The position numbers and the translations under genes are program-made. Shown one piece after another: positions 34,368-42,585 of a DNA stretch of 64,000 nucleotides. The notes beneath the pieces were generated by a model. That model saw only the letters and a list, made by a program, of their open reading frames with translations, did no database searches and was not told the origin of the DNA. This DNA comes from Micromonospora echinofusca. Its GTDB lineage: Bacteria > Actinomycetota > Actinomycetes > Mycobacteriales > Micromonosporaceae. Within the stretch, counting starts at the first letter, position 1; each line of letters begins with the position of its first letter. The stretch spans positions 4,119,001 to 4,183,000 of the forward strand of contig NZ_LT607733.1 in assembly GCF_900091445.1 (NCBI RefSeq). Reading direction: 5' to 3'.

Positions 34368-35855
34368 TCACCGCGCCCGCACCCCGGCCAGCAGGGTGTC
34401 GACGAAGTCGGCCCGACCGTTGGCCGGGGGCGTGACCTGCACGTAGATCAGGCCGGCGCGGCCGGGGGCGAGCCCGGCGGCCTCCACGATCTCGGGTCGC
34501 CCCTCGTCGCAGGTGAACCGGGCCACCACCCACTCGACGCCCGCCTGGCGGGTGCGGCGTACCGGCCAGGCGGCGCACGCCGCGTGCGGACGCCCGGCGA
34601 CGAATCCGGCCGGGGTGCTGCGTGCCGCGATGTCGGCCGACAGCCCGACGAAGGCGCCCGGCACGCTCGGGTCGGCCGCCCACCGGTGCGGGTCGGGCGA
34701 CATCACCAGCGCCGGTTCGAGCCGGCCGTCGGCACCGTACCGACCCGCCCAGCCGGTGCCGGCGGCCCGCCAGCCGGGCGGCAGCGCGACGGTCAACGCT
34801 CCGCTCGTCGCACTCCCGGCGTCACGCCCACCGGTCGTGTCGTCCCCGCCCGTGGCCCCGGCTGCGACGAACGCCAGCACGGCCAGCGCCAGTACGCCGA
34901 GGCGGCCGCGGATGACCGGCCGTCCCCGCGCGCGCACCCGTCGGGGCGGGGAGCCGGCCGGCGCGGGGGCGGCTCGCGGGTTGCCCGGTGACGCTCCGAC
35001 GACGGCCCGGCCGGGCGACGGTCCGCCCGGCCCGGCTGCCGACGCCACGGGGACGGAACGGTCGGGCGCGGTGACGGCGTGCCGCAGGGCGAGGCGGAAG
35101 GCGGCGGCGTCCGGGTACCGGTCGGCGGGTCGGTGCGCGGTGGCCCGGCGCAGCACGGCGACCACCTCCGGCGGGACGCCCCTCCCCCGCCCCCCGACGC
35201 GCTCCCCGTCGCCGCCCCCAGTCGGGTCGGCGGCCGGGGCGAGGAGTCGCAGGCCGAGGCGGCCCAGGCCGTACACGTCGGCGCGGGTGCCCACGACGGC
35301 GAGCGGGTCGTCCTGCTCGGGGGCCATGTAGCCGGGGGTGCCGGCCCGGGCGGTGAGGCCGGAGGCGGCGGCGAGGGCCTTGGCCAGCCCGAGATCGGCG
35401 ATGAGCACCCGCTCGCCGTCCGGGCCGGAGCGGAACAGGACGTTGCCCGGCGTCAGGTCGCGGTGCACCACGCCGTGGCGGTGCAGGACGGCCACCCCGG
35501 CGGCGATCTCGGCCAGCAGGTCCAGGGCGACGGGCGGAGGTATCGGGCCGGTCGCCAGCCGCTCGTGCAAGCTGCCGCCGTCGGCCCAGGCCATCACCGA
35601 GTACGGCCGGCCGTCGGGCAGCTCGCCGGCGGCGTGGACGCGGATCAGCCGCTCGTCGTCGAGCCGGCGCAGCAGGCGGGCCTCGTCGAGGAACCGCTCC
35701 CGCACCCGCAGGTCGTGGTGCCAGTTCTCGGCCAGCACCTTGATCGCCACCCGGGAGTCGAGCACCGGGTCGTGGGCCAGCCAGACCGTCGCGAACGACC
35801 CCGTGCCCAGCAGCCGCTCGATCCGGTAGGGCCCGATCCGCTCCGGACTGGTCAC
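34368..35855 (-). CDS. Transmembrane Ser/Thr protein kinase
   Basis: A 495-residue PASTA-less kinase. Catalytic domain 1-270: Gly loop GTGSFATV (17-24), Lys39 in VAIKVL, catalytic loop HRDLTPGN (131-138), metal loop DLG (154-156), APE in GYMAPEQDD, then RADVYGLGRLGLRLL. The Lys usually following HRDL in Ser/Thr kinases is Thr, and DFG is DLG; the catalytic Asp residues remain, so activity is plausible but altered. A Pro/Arg-rich linker leads to one membrane helix (LGVLALAVLAFVAAGA, about 345-361) and an external domain of about 130 residues with three cysteines. GTG 35855. Convergent with the sigma/lipoprotein pair. Confidence 0.85.
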   Translation of the reverse strand: MTSPERIGPYRIERLLGTGSFATVWLAHDPVLDSRVAIKVLAENWHHDLRVRERFLDEARLLRRLDDERLIRVHAAGELPDGRPYSVMAWADGGSLHERLATGPIPPPVALDLLAEIAAGVAVLHRHGVVHRDLTPGNVLFRSGPDGERVLIADLGLAKALAAASGLTARAGTPGYMAPEQDDPLAVVGTRADVYGLGRLGLRLLAPAADPTGGGDGERVGGRGRGVPPEVVAVLRRATAHRPADRYPDAAAFRLALRHAVTAPDRSVPVASAAGPGGPSPGRAVVGASPGNPRAAPAPAGSPPRRVRARGRPVIRGRLGVLALAVLAFVAAGATGGDDTTGGRDAGSATSGALTVALPPGWRAAGTGWAGRYGADGRLEPALVMSPDPHRWAADPSVPGAFVGLSADIAARSTPAGFVAGRPHAACAAWPVRRTRQAGVEWVVARFTCDEGRPEIVEAAGLAPGRAGLIYVQVTPPANGRADFVDTLLAGVRAR

Positions 35856-36051
35856 CGCACCACCCCCGACACCGGCACCGCCGGCCGCCGTTCCGCCTCG
35901 ACAGTAGACGGCGCGTCGGTTCGGCGGCAGCCCTCGGCGGCGCGGCCGGCGCACACCAGGAGGCGTGTCGGTCGGGAACCCGACGAACCGATCGCGTCGG
36001 CGGGGAGACCAAGAGGACAAGGACATCCGCACCGTCGAGGAGGAGATCCCC

Positions 36052-36654
36052 GTGCACCGTCTCTCGTACACCGTCGCCACCGCCCTGCTGGCCACGGCCG
36101 GGCTCGTGCCGATCACCCTGGCGGCCCCGGCCGCCGCCGCACCCCTGCCGTCGGTCGCCGCCGGGCACCCGACGGACCGTCCCGGCAGTGACGCCGCCGC
36201 CGACCGGGACGAGGTCCGGATCATCAGTGTCCGGGGCGCCGGACCGTTCCGGATCGGGGCCGACCTGGCCCGCCTCTCGGCGGCCGGCCTCATCGACTCG
36301 ATCGCGCCGGGCTGCGCCGGCACGGTCCACACCGGCGTCACCGGGGCCTGGGCGGGCAAGATCCTGCTGACCTTCCGCGACGGGCGGCTGGTCGAGGTGG
36401 GCACCGCCACCGCGCCGCCGCGTACGCCCGCCGGGGCGGGGGTGGGCATGTCCTTCGCCGCCCTGGAGGAGATCTACGGCCCGCGCGGCTCGATGATCCG
36501 CAACGACGCGGGCGACGCGTCGGCCTACCTCGTGCGGGTCGGTTCCCGGGTGGAGCTGTTCACCGGGCACCCGATCCGGCCCGGGGTCGGCTACCTCCAG
36601 GTCGGGCCGGCCTACGTCGTCGAGCGCGGTTTCCGGGAGGACCGGTCCTGCTAG
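36052..36654 (+). CDS. Hypothetical secreted protein
   Basis: A 200-residue exported protein: signal peptide (HRLSYTVATALLATAGLVPI, cleavage after the AAPAAAA stretch) and a domain with ADRDEVRIISVRGAGPFRIG, LIDSIAPGCAGTVHTG, KILLTFRDGRLVEVGTATAP, GMSFAALEEIYGPRGSMIRN and PIRPGVGYLQVGPAYVVERG. The pattern of a predicted tight turn at RIG followed by FRDGRLVEV and GMSF-EEI-YG recurs in small secreted actinobacterial proteins of unknown role. GTG 36052 has the strong site GAGGAGGAG; upstream in-frame residues are charged and unconserved. Divergent from the kinase gene across 196 bases. Confidence 0.72.
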   Translation: MHRLSYTVATALLATAGLVPITLAAPAAAAPLPSVAAGHPTDRPGSDAAADRDEVRIISVRGAGPFRIGADLARLSAAGLIDSIAPGCAGTVHTGVTGAWAGKILLTFRDGRLVEVGTATAPPRTPAGAGVGMSFAALEEIYGPRGSMIRNDAGDASAYLVRVGSRVELFTGHPIRPGVGYLQVGPAYVVERGFREDRSC

Positions 36655-36667
36655 CGACCGACACCAT

Positions 36668-36703
36668 GGCGGCGGATCCGTTGGGGTCCGCCGCCGCCCG
36701 TTT
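36668..36703 (+). terminator. Hairpin terminator after secreted-protein gene
   Basis: GGCGGCGGATCC (36668-36679) pairs with GGTCCGCCGCC (36685-36695) with one bulge, followed by GCCCGTTT. It lies 14 bases after the stop and separates this gene from the PadR operon. Confidence 0.7.
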
Positions 36704-36748
36704 CGCCCGAACACACTGTTGGTGGAGCGCACGATGTTATGGCGCTGG

Positions 36749-36775
36749 ACGATAGTGTGTGCCACACAGTATCGT
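36749..36775. promoter_or_regulatory. PadR operator candidate (27-bp palindrome)
   Basis: ACGATA-g-TGTGTG-c-CACACA-g-TATCGT: every position pairs except one G/G, ending 7 bases before the PadR start codon. Such placement and symmetry are typical of PadR autorepression. Confidence 0.7.
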
Positions 36776-36782
36776 GTGACGC

Positions 36783-37124
36783 ATGGTGAGCGATGAGATC
36801 CTGCGAACGCACCTCCAGGAGTTGCGTCGGGGAACCGTGGTGGTGGCGAGCCTCGTCGCGCTGCGCCGCCCCGACTACGGTTACGCGTTGCTGCAACGCC
36901 TCTCCGACCACGGTTTCCCGGTCGACGCCAACACGCTCTACCCGCTGCTGCGGCGCCTGGAGGAGCAGGGGCTGCTGACCAGCGAGTGGAACACCGAGGA
37001 GAGCCGGCCGCGCAAGTTCTACCGGACCAGCGAGGAGGGCGAGTCGGTGCTGGGCCGACTTCTCACCGACCTCGCCACAGTGCAGACTTCCCTGACCGGG
37101 CTGATCGAAGGAGCCGACCGATGA
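36783..37124 (+). CDS. PadR-family transcriptional regulator
   Basis: A 113-residue compact (subfamily 2) PadR repressor: winged helix with ILRTHLQELRRGTVVVASLV, YGYALLQRLSDHGFPVDANT, LYPLLRRLEEQGLLTSEWNT, RPRKFYRTSEEGESVLGRLL, then one dimerisation helix. It probably represses its own operon through the 27-bp palindrome directly upstream. Its stop overlaps the ATG of the next gene (ATGA), so both are co-translated. The short leader (about 7 bases after the operator) lacks a clear ribosome site. Confidence 0.9.
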   Translation: MVSDEILRTHLQELRRGTVVVASLVALRRPDYGYALLQRLSDHGFPVDANTLYPLLRRLEEQGLLTSEWNTEESRPRKFYRTSEEGESVLGRLLTDLATVQTSLTGLIEGADR

Positions 37125-38071
37125 CCACCCTGACCGACCGATACCTCGCCGCGACCCTGCGCTCGGTGCCGGTCGCGCGCCGCGCGGAGATCGCCACCGA
37201 GCTGCGCGCCTCGATCGACGACATGGTCGAGGGCCGTGCGGCCGGCGGGCAGGACGCGGCCACCGCCGAGCGGGAGGTGCTCACGGAGCTGGGCGACCCG
37301 GACAAGCTCGCCGCCCGCTACGCCGACCGCCGGTTGCAGCTCATCGGCCCGGCCTACTACCTGGCCTGGTCGCGACTGATGAAGCTGCTGCTCAGCTTCA
37401 TTCCGGCCCTGGCCGGTGTGCTGGTCGGGCTGCTGCAGACCGCCGACGGCGGCGACGTCGGTGACGCGATCGGCGGGGGCATCTCCGCCGCCTTCCAGGT
37501 GGCCGTCCAGATCGCCTTCTGGGTGACCGTGGTCTTCGCGGTGCTGGAACGCACCAAGACGCCTCTGCACCTGCCCGAGTGGAGCGTCGACCAACTCCCG
37601 GAGGACACGACCGACCGGCAGATCACCCTGAGCGACATCGCCGCCTCGGTCACCTTCCTGGTGCTGATCATCGCCTACCTGCCGATGCAGCACTTCCGCT
37701 CGTTCGTGCCCACCGACGGCGGCGAGAACCTGCCGATCCTCGACCCCGCGCTGTGGAGCTTCTGGCTGCCGTTCCTGATCGCGGTGCTGGTGGCCACGAT
37801 CGGCCTGGAGGTCGCCAAGTACCGCACGGGTCGCTGGACCTGGCCGCTGGTCGCGGTCAACGCGGTGCTCGGCCTGGCGTTCGCGGCGCCGGTGGCCTGG
37901 CTGATGTCGACCGACCGGCTGCTCAACCCCGAGTTCGTGGCCCGCTTCGAGTGGCTCGGCGAGGGCGACAACCTGAACCTGGTGGCGACGGCCGTGATCG
38001 CCGGCACCGTGCTCGTGACGCTCTGGGACATCCTCGACAGCGCCGTCAAGACGTGGCGCAACCGCACCTGA
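37121..38071 (+). CDS. Permease-prefix/DUF1700-like membrane protein, partner of PadR
   Basis: A 316-residue membrane protein. The cytoplasmic N-terminus (TLTDRYLAATLRSVPVARRA, EIATELRASIDDMVEGRAA, EREVLTELGDPDKLAARYAD) matches the HAAS/permease-prefix domain usually found behind PadR regulators. About six helices follow (LLLSFIPALAGVLVGLL, VAVQIAFWVTVVFAVL, IAASVTFLVLIIAYLPM, FWLPFLIAVLVATIGL, WPLVAVNAVLGLAFAAPVAW, LVATAVIAGTVLVTLW). Such proteins are thought to report envelope stress; no enzymatic motif is visible. A terminator follows after 17 bases. Confidence 0.8.
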   Translation: MTTLTDRYLAATLRSVPVARRAEIATELRASIDDMVEGRAAGGQDAATAEREVLTELGDPDKLAARYADRRLQLIGPAYYLAWSRLMKLLLSFIPALAGVLVGLLQTADGGDVGDAIGGGISAAFQVAVQIAFWVTVVFAVLERTKTPLHLPEWSVDQLPEDTTDRQITLSDIAASVTFLVLIIAYLPMQHFRSFVPTDGGENLPILDPALWSFWLPFLIAVLVATIGLEVAKYRTGRWTWPLVAVNAVLGLAFAAPVAWLMSTDRLLNPEFVARFEWLGEGDNLNLVATAVIAGTVLVTLWDILDSAVKTWRNRT

Positions 38072-38088
38072 TCCCGTCCACACCACCA

Positions 38089-38125
38089 CCACGGCCCGGC
38101 AGGCCCCACGGCTGCCGGGCCGTGG
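38089..38125 (+). terminator. Terminator of the PadR operon
   Basis: Perfect 14-bp arms CCACGGCCCGGCAG (38089-38102) and CTGCCGGGCCGTGG (38112-38125), 9-base loop, 17 bases after the stop. Confidence 0.8.
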
Positions 38126-38276
38126 CGCGTGCCGGCCTCTGGTGCCCGTGGGCACGGGCGTACGACCTCACCGCCGGGACGCAGCGCGCCGGTGCGGGCG
38201 CCGCCGCCCGGTGGCCCGAGCCGTCCCGGTCGGGTGCCGGACCGGCGGCGGCCGGCGGGATGAGATCCTGACCTGG

Positions 38277-39563
38277 ATGAACAGCGAAGCCGACGAGGAC
38301 TGGCAGCGGCCGGGGCCCACCCCCGAGCAGCGCCGGCTGGACGTCTACACCGGGCTGGCCGCCGCCGTCCTGGCGCTGTTCAGCCTGACCCTGGCCCGCA
38401 GCGCCGGGGCGTTCCTGCTCGGGCCGCCGCCCTCGGGGCCGGAGCAGATCTTCTGGACCGTCGCGGTGACCCTGCCGCTGATCTGGCGACGCCGGTTCCC
38501 CGCCGCCGTCACGCTGGTGGTCTCGGTCGCGTTCATCGCCGCGCAGGCCCGCTCCGCCCCGGAGACGCAGATCGCCTCGTGGGCGCTGTTCGCCGCCCTC
38601 TACACGCTGGGCGCGTGGGGCCGGGACCGGCGGCTGTCCCGGCGACTGCGGATCGGCGTCATCGCCACCATGTTCCTGTGGCTCGGGATCTACTACGCGA
38701 CCACCTACACCACCATTCCCGCCGACGCGTTCGCCCGCGCGGTCGGGCCCGTGCCCCCGTTGCTCGCGGCGATGGTGAACGGGGTGCTGGTCAACGGCCT
38801 CTACTTCGGGTTCGCGTACTTCTTCGGGGAGACCGCGTGGCTGGCCGCCCGGCGTCAGCACGAGGTGCAGGCGCGGGCCGAGGAGCTGCGCCGCTCGCAG
38901 GCCGAGGTCCGCGAGCACGCCGTGGTGGGCGAGCGGGTCCGCATCGCCCGCGAGCTGCACGACGTGGTCGCCCACCACGTGTCGGTGATGGGGGTGCAGG
39001 CTTCCGCGGCCCGCCGGGTGTTCGACAAGGACCCGGTGAAGGCCCGCGCCGCGCTGAGCGCCATCGAGGAGACGGCCCGCACCGCCGTCGACGAGCTGCG
39101 CCGGATGCTCGGCCTGCTCCGCGCCCGCGACGGCGGCCCGGAGCGCGAGAACCAGCCGGGACCGGCCGGCATCGACCAGGTCGAGGCCCTGGTCGAGCGC
39201 GCCCGCGAGGCCGGGCTGCGGGCCACCCTCGGGGTGTACGGGGATCCGGGGCCGCTGCCGGAGTCGGTCTCGCAGGCCGCGTACCGGGTGGTCCAGGAGG
39301 CCGTGACGAACGCGCTCAAGCACGCCGCCGGGGCGACCGCGCTCGACGTGCGGATCCGCTACCTGGCCCAGGAGGTGGAGGTCGACGTGACCGATGACGG
39401 ACGGGCCACCGGCCCGGCGAACGCCGACGGGCTCGGCCTGGTCGGGATGCGCGAGCGGGTCGCCACCCACGGCGGCGCGCTGGAGATCGGCCCGCGCGCG
39501 GGCGGCGGCTGGCGGGTGCGGGCCCGGTTCCCGCTGCCGCTGCCGGTGGGGCGGCCCGCGTGA
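38277..39563 (+). CDS. NarL-type sensor histidine kinase
   Basis: A 428-residue kinase. About six helices at 20-180 (LAAAVLALFSLTLARSAGAF, QIFWTVAVTLPLIW, VGPVPPLLAAMVNGVLVNGL) without a large external domain, so it probably senses within the membrane. A coiled helix leads to HisKA_3 with the phosphorylated His in IARELHDVVAHHVSVMGVQA, and an ATPase domain with VQEAVTNALKHA (N box), DVTDDGRATGPA and GLGLVGMRERVATHGG. The start ATG 38277 was chosen; the upstream in-frame extension has no conserved sequence. The response-regulator GTG overlaps its stop. Together with the following ABC genes it looks like a stress- or antibiotic-response module. Confidence 0.9.
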   Translation: MNSEADEDWQRPGPTPEQRRLDVYTGLAAAVLALFSLTLARSAGAFLLGPPPSGPEQIFWTVAVTLPLIWRRRFPAAVTLVVSVAFIAAQARSAPETQIASWALFAALYTLGAWGRDRRLSRRLRIGVIATMFLWLGIYYATTYTTIPADAFARAVGPVPPLLAAMVNGVLVNGLYFGFAYFFGETAWLAARRQHEVQARAEELRRSQAEVREHAVVGERVRIARELHDVVAHHVSVMGVQASAARRVFDKDPVKARAALSAIEETARTAVDELRRMLGLLRARDGGPERENQPGPAGIDQVEALVERAREAGLRATLGVYGDPGPLPESVSQAAYRVVQEAVTNALKHAAGATALDVRIRYLAQEVEVDVTDDGRATGPANADGLGLVGMRERVATHGGALEIGPRAGGGWRVRARFPLPLPVGRPA

Positions 39564-40279
39564 GCGCCGACCACGAGGCGCCCGGGACCGACCGGCCGAT
39601 CCGGGTGCTGCTCGCCGACGACCAGCACCTCGTGCGTACCGGCTTCCGGGTCATCCTCGAGGTGGAGGACGACATCGAGGTCGTCGGGGAGGCCGCCGAC
39701 GGGGAGCGGGCCGCCAGCATGGCGCGGGCGCTGCGCCCCGACGTGGTGCTGATGGACGTGGAGATGCCCGGGGTCGACGGGCTGGAGGCCACCCGGCGGA
39801 TCACCGCCGAGGACGACGGGCCGGGCGGACCGGCCGTGCTGATCCTCACCACCTTCGACCGGGACGACTACCTGTTCGCCGCGCTGCGCGCCGGGGCCAG
39901 CGGCTTCCTGCTCAAGAACGGCACCCCGGAGGACCTGATCGAGGCGATCCGGGTGCTGGCCCGGGGCGACGGCCTGCTCGCCCCGGAACTCACCCGGCGG
40001 GTGATCGCCACCTTCGCCCGGCCCGGCGGATCCGTCACACCGGGCGGCCCGCGCACCACTCCCGAGGCGGCGCTGCGCGACCTGACCCCCCGCGAGCGGG
40101 AGGTCCTGGTCCTGGTCGCCGGCGGCGCCAGCAACGGCGAGATCGCCGCCGCGCTGCACCTGGGCGAGGCGACGGTGAAGACGCACGTCAGCCGGGTGCT
40201 CGCCAAGCTGGGCCTGCGCGACCGGGTGCAGGCGGTGGTCTTCGCGTACGAGCACGGGGTGGTGCGCCCCGGCGGCTGA
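39560..40279 (+). CDS. NarL/LuxR-type response regulator
   Basis: A 239-residue regulator. Receiver domain with RVLLADDQHLVRTGFRVILE, phospho-Asp in DVVLMDVEMPGVDGLEA, LILTTFDRDDYLFAALRAGA, and switch Lys in GFLLKNGTPEDLIEA. The C-terminal LuxR HTH has LRDLTPREREVLVLVAGGAS, NGEIAAALHLGEATVKTHVS and RVLAKLGLRDRVQAVVFAYE. GTG 39560 overlaps the kinase stop by four bases. The ABC transporter genes 80 bases downstream on the same strand are the probable target. Confidence 0.93.
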   Translation: MSADHEAPGTDRPIRVLLADDQHLVRTGFRVILEVEDDIEVVGEAADGERAASMARALRPDVVLMDVEMPGVDGLEATRRITAEDDGPGGPAVLILTTFDRDDYLFAALRAGASGFLLKNGTPEDLIEAIRVLARGDGLLAPELTRRVIATFARPGGSVTPGGPRTTPEAALRDLTPREREVLVLVAGGASNGEIAAALHLGEATVKTHVSRVLAKLGLRDRVQAVVFAYEHGVVRPGG

Positions 40280-40360
40280 CCGGTCTCCGCCACGAGGGGG
40301 ACGGCACGCTCGATCTCGGGACGGACGGCGCGCCGCGCCCGACGATCTAGCGTGGACGCC

Positions 40361-41254
40361 GTGACCAATGTGCTCCGCCTCGACGGCGTCGACCGCAGCT
40401 TCGGCGACCGGCGGGTGCTCCAGAACGTGTCCTTCGACGTGGCCGCCGGCCGGATGACCGGCTTCGTGGGCGGCAACGGCGCCGGCAAGACCACCACCAT
40501 GCGGATCATCCTCGGGGTGCTCGCAGCGGACGCCGGTGAGGTGACCTGGCGGGGTGCGCCGCTGACCCGCGAGGCCCGCCGACGCTTCGGCTACATGCCG
40601 GAGGAGCGCGGCCTCTACCCGAAGATGAGCGTCCGGGACCAGATCGCCTACCTGGGCCGGCTGCACGGCATGACCGCCGCCGCGGCGGGCCGCAGCACCG
40701 ACGCGCTGCTGGAGCGGGTCGGCCTCGCCGAGCGCGGCGACGACCTGCTGGAGACGCTGTCGCTGGGCAACCAGCAGCGCGCGCAGATCGCCGCCGCCCT
40801 GGTGCACGACCCCGAGGTGCTGGTGCTCGACGAGCCGTTCTCCGGCCTCGACCCGCTGGCCGTGGACACGGTCGTCGCCGTCCTGCGCGAACGGGCGGCC
40901 ACCGGGGTGCCGGTGCTCTTCTCCAGCCACCAGCTCGACGTCGTCGAGCGGCTCTGCGACGACCTGGTGATCATCGCCGACGGCGTGATCCGGGCCGCCG
41001 GCAGCCGGGAGCAGCTGCGCGCGACGTACACCTCACCCCGCTACGAGCTGGTGGTGCAGACCGACGCCGGCTGGCTGCGCGACGAGCCCGGGGTGACCCT
41101 CGTCGACCTCGACGGCGCGCGCGCCGTGTTCGACCTCGCGCCCGGCGCGGACGAGCAGCCGGTGCTGCACGCGGCGCTGGCCCGGGGCCCGGTGCGCGCG
41201 TTCCGCCCGGTCAGCCCGTCCCTCACCGAGATCTTCCGAGAGGTCGCACAGTGA
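40361..41254 (+). CDS. ABC transporter ATPase (DrrA/NatA-like)
   Basis: A 297-residue exporter ATPase. Walker A GGNGAGKTTTMRIILG, Q-loop GYMPEERGLYPKMSV, signature LSLGNQQRAQIAAALVHDPE (SLGNQ instead of SGGQ, as in NatA-type ATPases), Walker B VLVLDEPFSGLDPLA, H-loop SSHQLDVVERLCDDL. The C-terminal 80 residues are an accessory domain. GTG 40361 is preferred over GTG 40352: TAGCGT at 40348 looks like a -10 element, so the message may be nearly leaderless. The next gene overlaps by four bases. Confidence 0.9.
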   Translation: MTNVLRLDGVDRSFGDRRVLQNVSFDVAAGRMTGFVGGNGAGKTTTMRIILGVLAADAGEVTWRGAPLTREARRRFGYMPEERGLYPKMSVRDQIAYLGRLHGMTAAAAGRSTDALLERVGLAERGDDLLETLSLGNQQRAQIAAALVHDPEVLVLDEPFSGLDPLAVDTVVAVLRERAATGVPVLFSSHQLDVVERLCDDLVIIADGVIRAAGSREQLRATYTSPRYELVVQTDAGWLRDEPGVTLVDLDGARAVFDLAPGADEQPVLHAALARGPVRAFRPVSPSLTEIFREVAQ

Positions 41255-42312
41255 ACACCACGCAGGCCACCCGGCTGGTCGCCGCCCGGGAGATCCGGGT
41301 CAAGCTGCGCGACCGCACCTTCCTGTTCAGCACCCTGTTCTTCCTGCTGATCGCCGCCGCCGCGACCATCCTGCCGCCGCTGCTCTCCGGCGGCCCGTCG
41401 AGCGTGGCGGTGACCGAGGCGGCGGCCGGCCCGCTGCGCGAGGCGGGGCTCGAGGTGCGTACGGTCCCCGACGACCGCGCCGCCGAGCAGGCCGTACGCG
41501 CCGGCGACGCCGACGCCGCCGTGGTCTCCGGGCCGGCGGTGCTGGCCATGGACGAGGCCCCCGACGACGTGGTGGCGGCGCTGAGCACCCAGCCCGCGGT
41601 CCGGCTGCTGGACCCCGACGCGGTGGACCCGGTGGTGGCCTTCCTGGTGCCGTTCGCCTTCGCGTTCATCTTCTTCATCACCTCGCAGACCTTCGGCGTG
41701 CAGATCGCGCAGAGCATCGTCGAGGAGAAGCAGACCCGGATCGTGGAGATCCTGGTGGCCGCGGTGCCGGTACGGGCGTTGCTGGCCGGCAAGATGATCG
41801 CCGGAACCGTACTGGCGCTCGGGCAGATCGCCCTGGTCGCCCTGGTGGCCGTGATCGGGGTGCAGTTCGGCGACAGCGGCGGACTGCTCTCGCTGCTGGC
41901 CCCGGCGATCGGCTGGTTCCTGCCGTTCTTCCTGCTCGGCTTCGTGCTGGTCGCCGCGATGTGGGCGGCGGCCGGGGCGCTGGTCAACCGTCAGGAGGAC
42001 ATCGCCGGCGTGTCGACGCCGGTGCAACTGGCGGTCATGCTGCCGTTCTTCGCGGTGGTCTTCCTGAACGACAACGCGACGGCCATGCGGGTGCTGTCCT
42101 ACCTGCCGTTCTCCGCGCCGACGGCCATGCCGCTGCGGCTGTTCACCGGCGACGCGGCCGGCTGGGAGCCGCTGGTGTCCCTGGCGCTGCTGCTGGTCGC
42201 CGCCGCCGCGTTCGTGGCCGCCGGCGCCCGGGTCTACGAGGGTTCGCTGCTGCGCACCAACGGCCGTACCTCGGTGCGGGCGGCGTGGCGCTCGCGCGAG
42301 ACGCTGGGCTGA
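41251..42312 (+). CDS. ABC-2 type transporter permease (NatB-like)
   Basis: A 353-residue permease: N-terminal VAAREIRVKLRDRTFLFSTL, first helix FFLLIAAAATILPPLL, an external domain of about 110 residues (VAVTEAAAGPLREAGLEVRT), then five or six helices with FLVPFAFAFIFFITSQTFGV, IVEEKQTRIVEILVAAVPVR (the conserved ABC-2 E-E-K segment), ALLAGKMIAGTVLALGQIAL and PVQLAVMLPFFAVVFL. It pairs with the upstream ATPase as a Na+/drug-type exporter; the substrate is unknown. GTG 41251 overlaps the ATPase stop. Confidence 0.88.
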   Translation: MNTTQATRLVAAREIRVKLRDRTFLFSTLFFLLIAAAATILPPLLSGGPSSVAVTEAAAGPLREAGLEVRTVPDDRAAEQAVRAGDADAAVVSGPAVLAMDEAPDDVVAALSTQPAVRLLDPDAVDPVVAFLVPFAFAFIFFITSQTFGVQIAQSIVEEKQTRIVEILVAAVPVRALLAGKMIAGTVLALGQIALVALVAVIGVQFGDSGGLLSLLAPAIGWFLPFFLLGFVLVAAMWAAAGALVNRQEDIAGVSTPVQLAVMLPFFAVVFLNDNATAMRVLSYLPFSAPTAMPLRLFTGDAAGWEPLVSLALLLVAAAAFVAAGARVYEGSLLRTNGRTSVRAAWRSRETLG

Positions 42313-42320
42313 GCGACGTC

Positions 42321-42350
42321 GCGCCCGGCACGCCCCGGCGTGCCGGGCGC
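42321..42350 (+). terminator. Terminator of the ABC exporter operon
   Basis: Perfect 14-bp arms GCGCCCGGCACGCC (42321-42334) and GGCGTGCCGGGCGC (42337-42350), eight bases after the permease stop. Confidence 0.75.
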
Positions 42351-42397
42351 CGTCGCGTCCCCGATGGCGTGGCAGCCGGAGCACACCTCCCCGCGCC

Positions 42398-42566
42398 CAC
42401 CACCAGACTGCCCGTCATCCACGTGTAGCGCTGCCTCTGTGAAGCCTCGGGCAACACAGAGCGCCCGAAGATCATCAATCATGCCCTGCTTGGACAGGTT
42501 GCGATCGTCGGACGCCCTGGACAGCCGAACGTACAGGCTTGCGCGCGGTGGGTTGCTCCTGCTCAT
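42398..42566 (-). pseudogene. Truncated serine recombinase (resolvase N-terminus only)
   Basis: The first 56 codons from ATG 42566 encode the start of a serine recombinase catalytic domain: RASLYVRLSRASDDRNLSKQ (catalytic Ser in Y-V-R-L-S), GMIDDLRALCVARGFTEAAL and HVDDGQSGG. After this the reading frame continues into unrelated sequence of the ABC-operon terminator region, and no DNA-binding or large recombinase domain exists. No ribosome site is visible. A dead remnant of an integrase or phage/ICE recombinase. It begins 19 bases downstream of the yebC stop, on the same strand, and marks the right edge of the accessory block. Confidence 0.8.
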
Positions 42567-42585
42567 GGCAGGAGACCAGACACCC

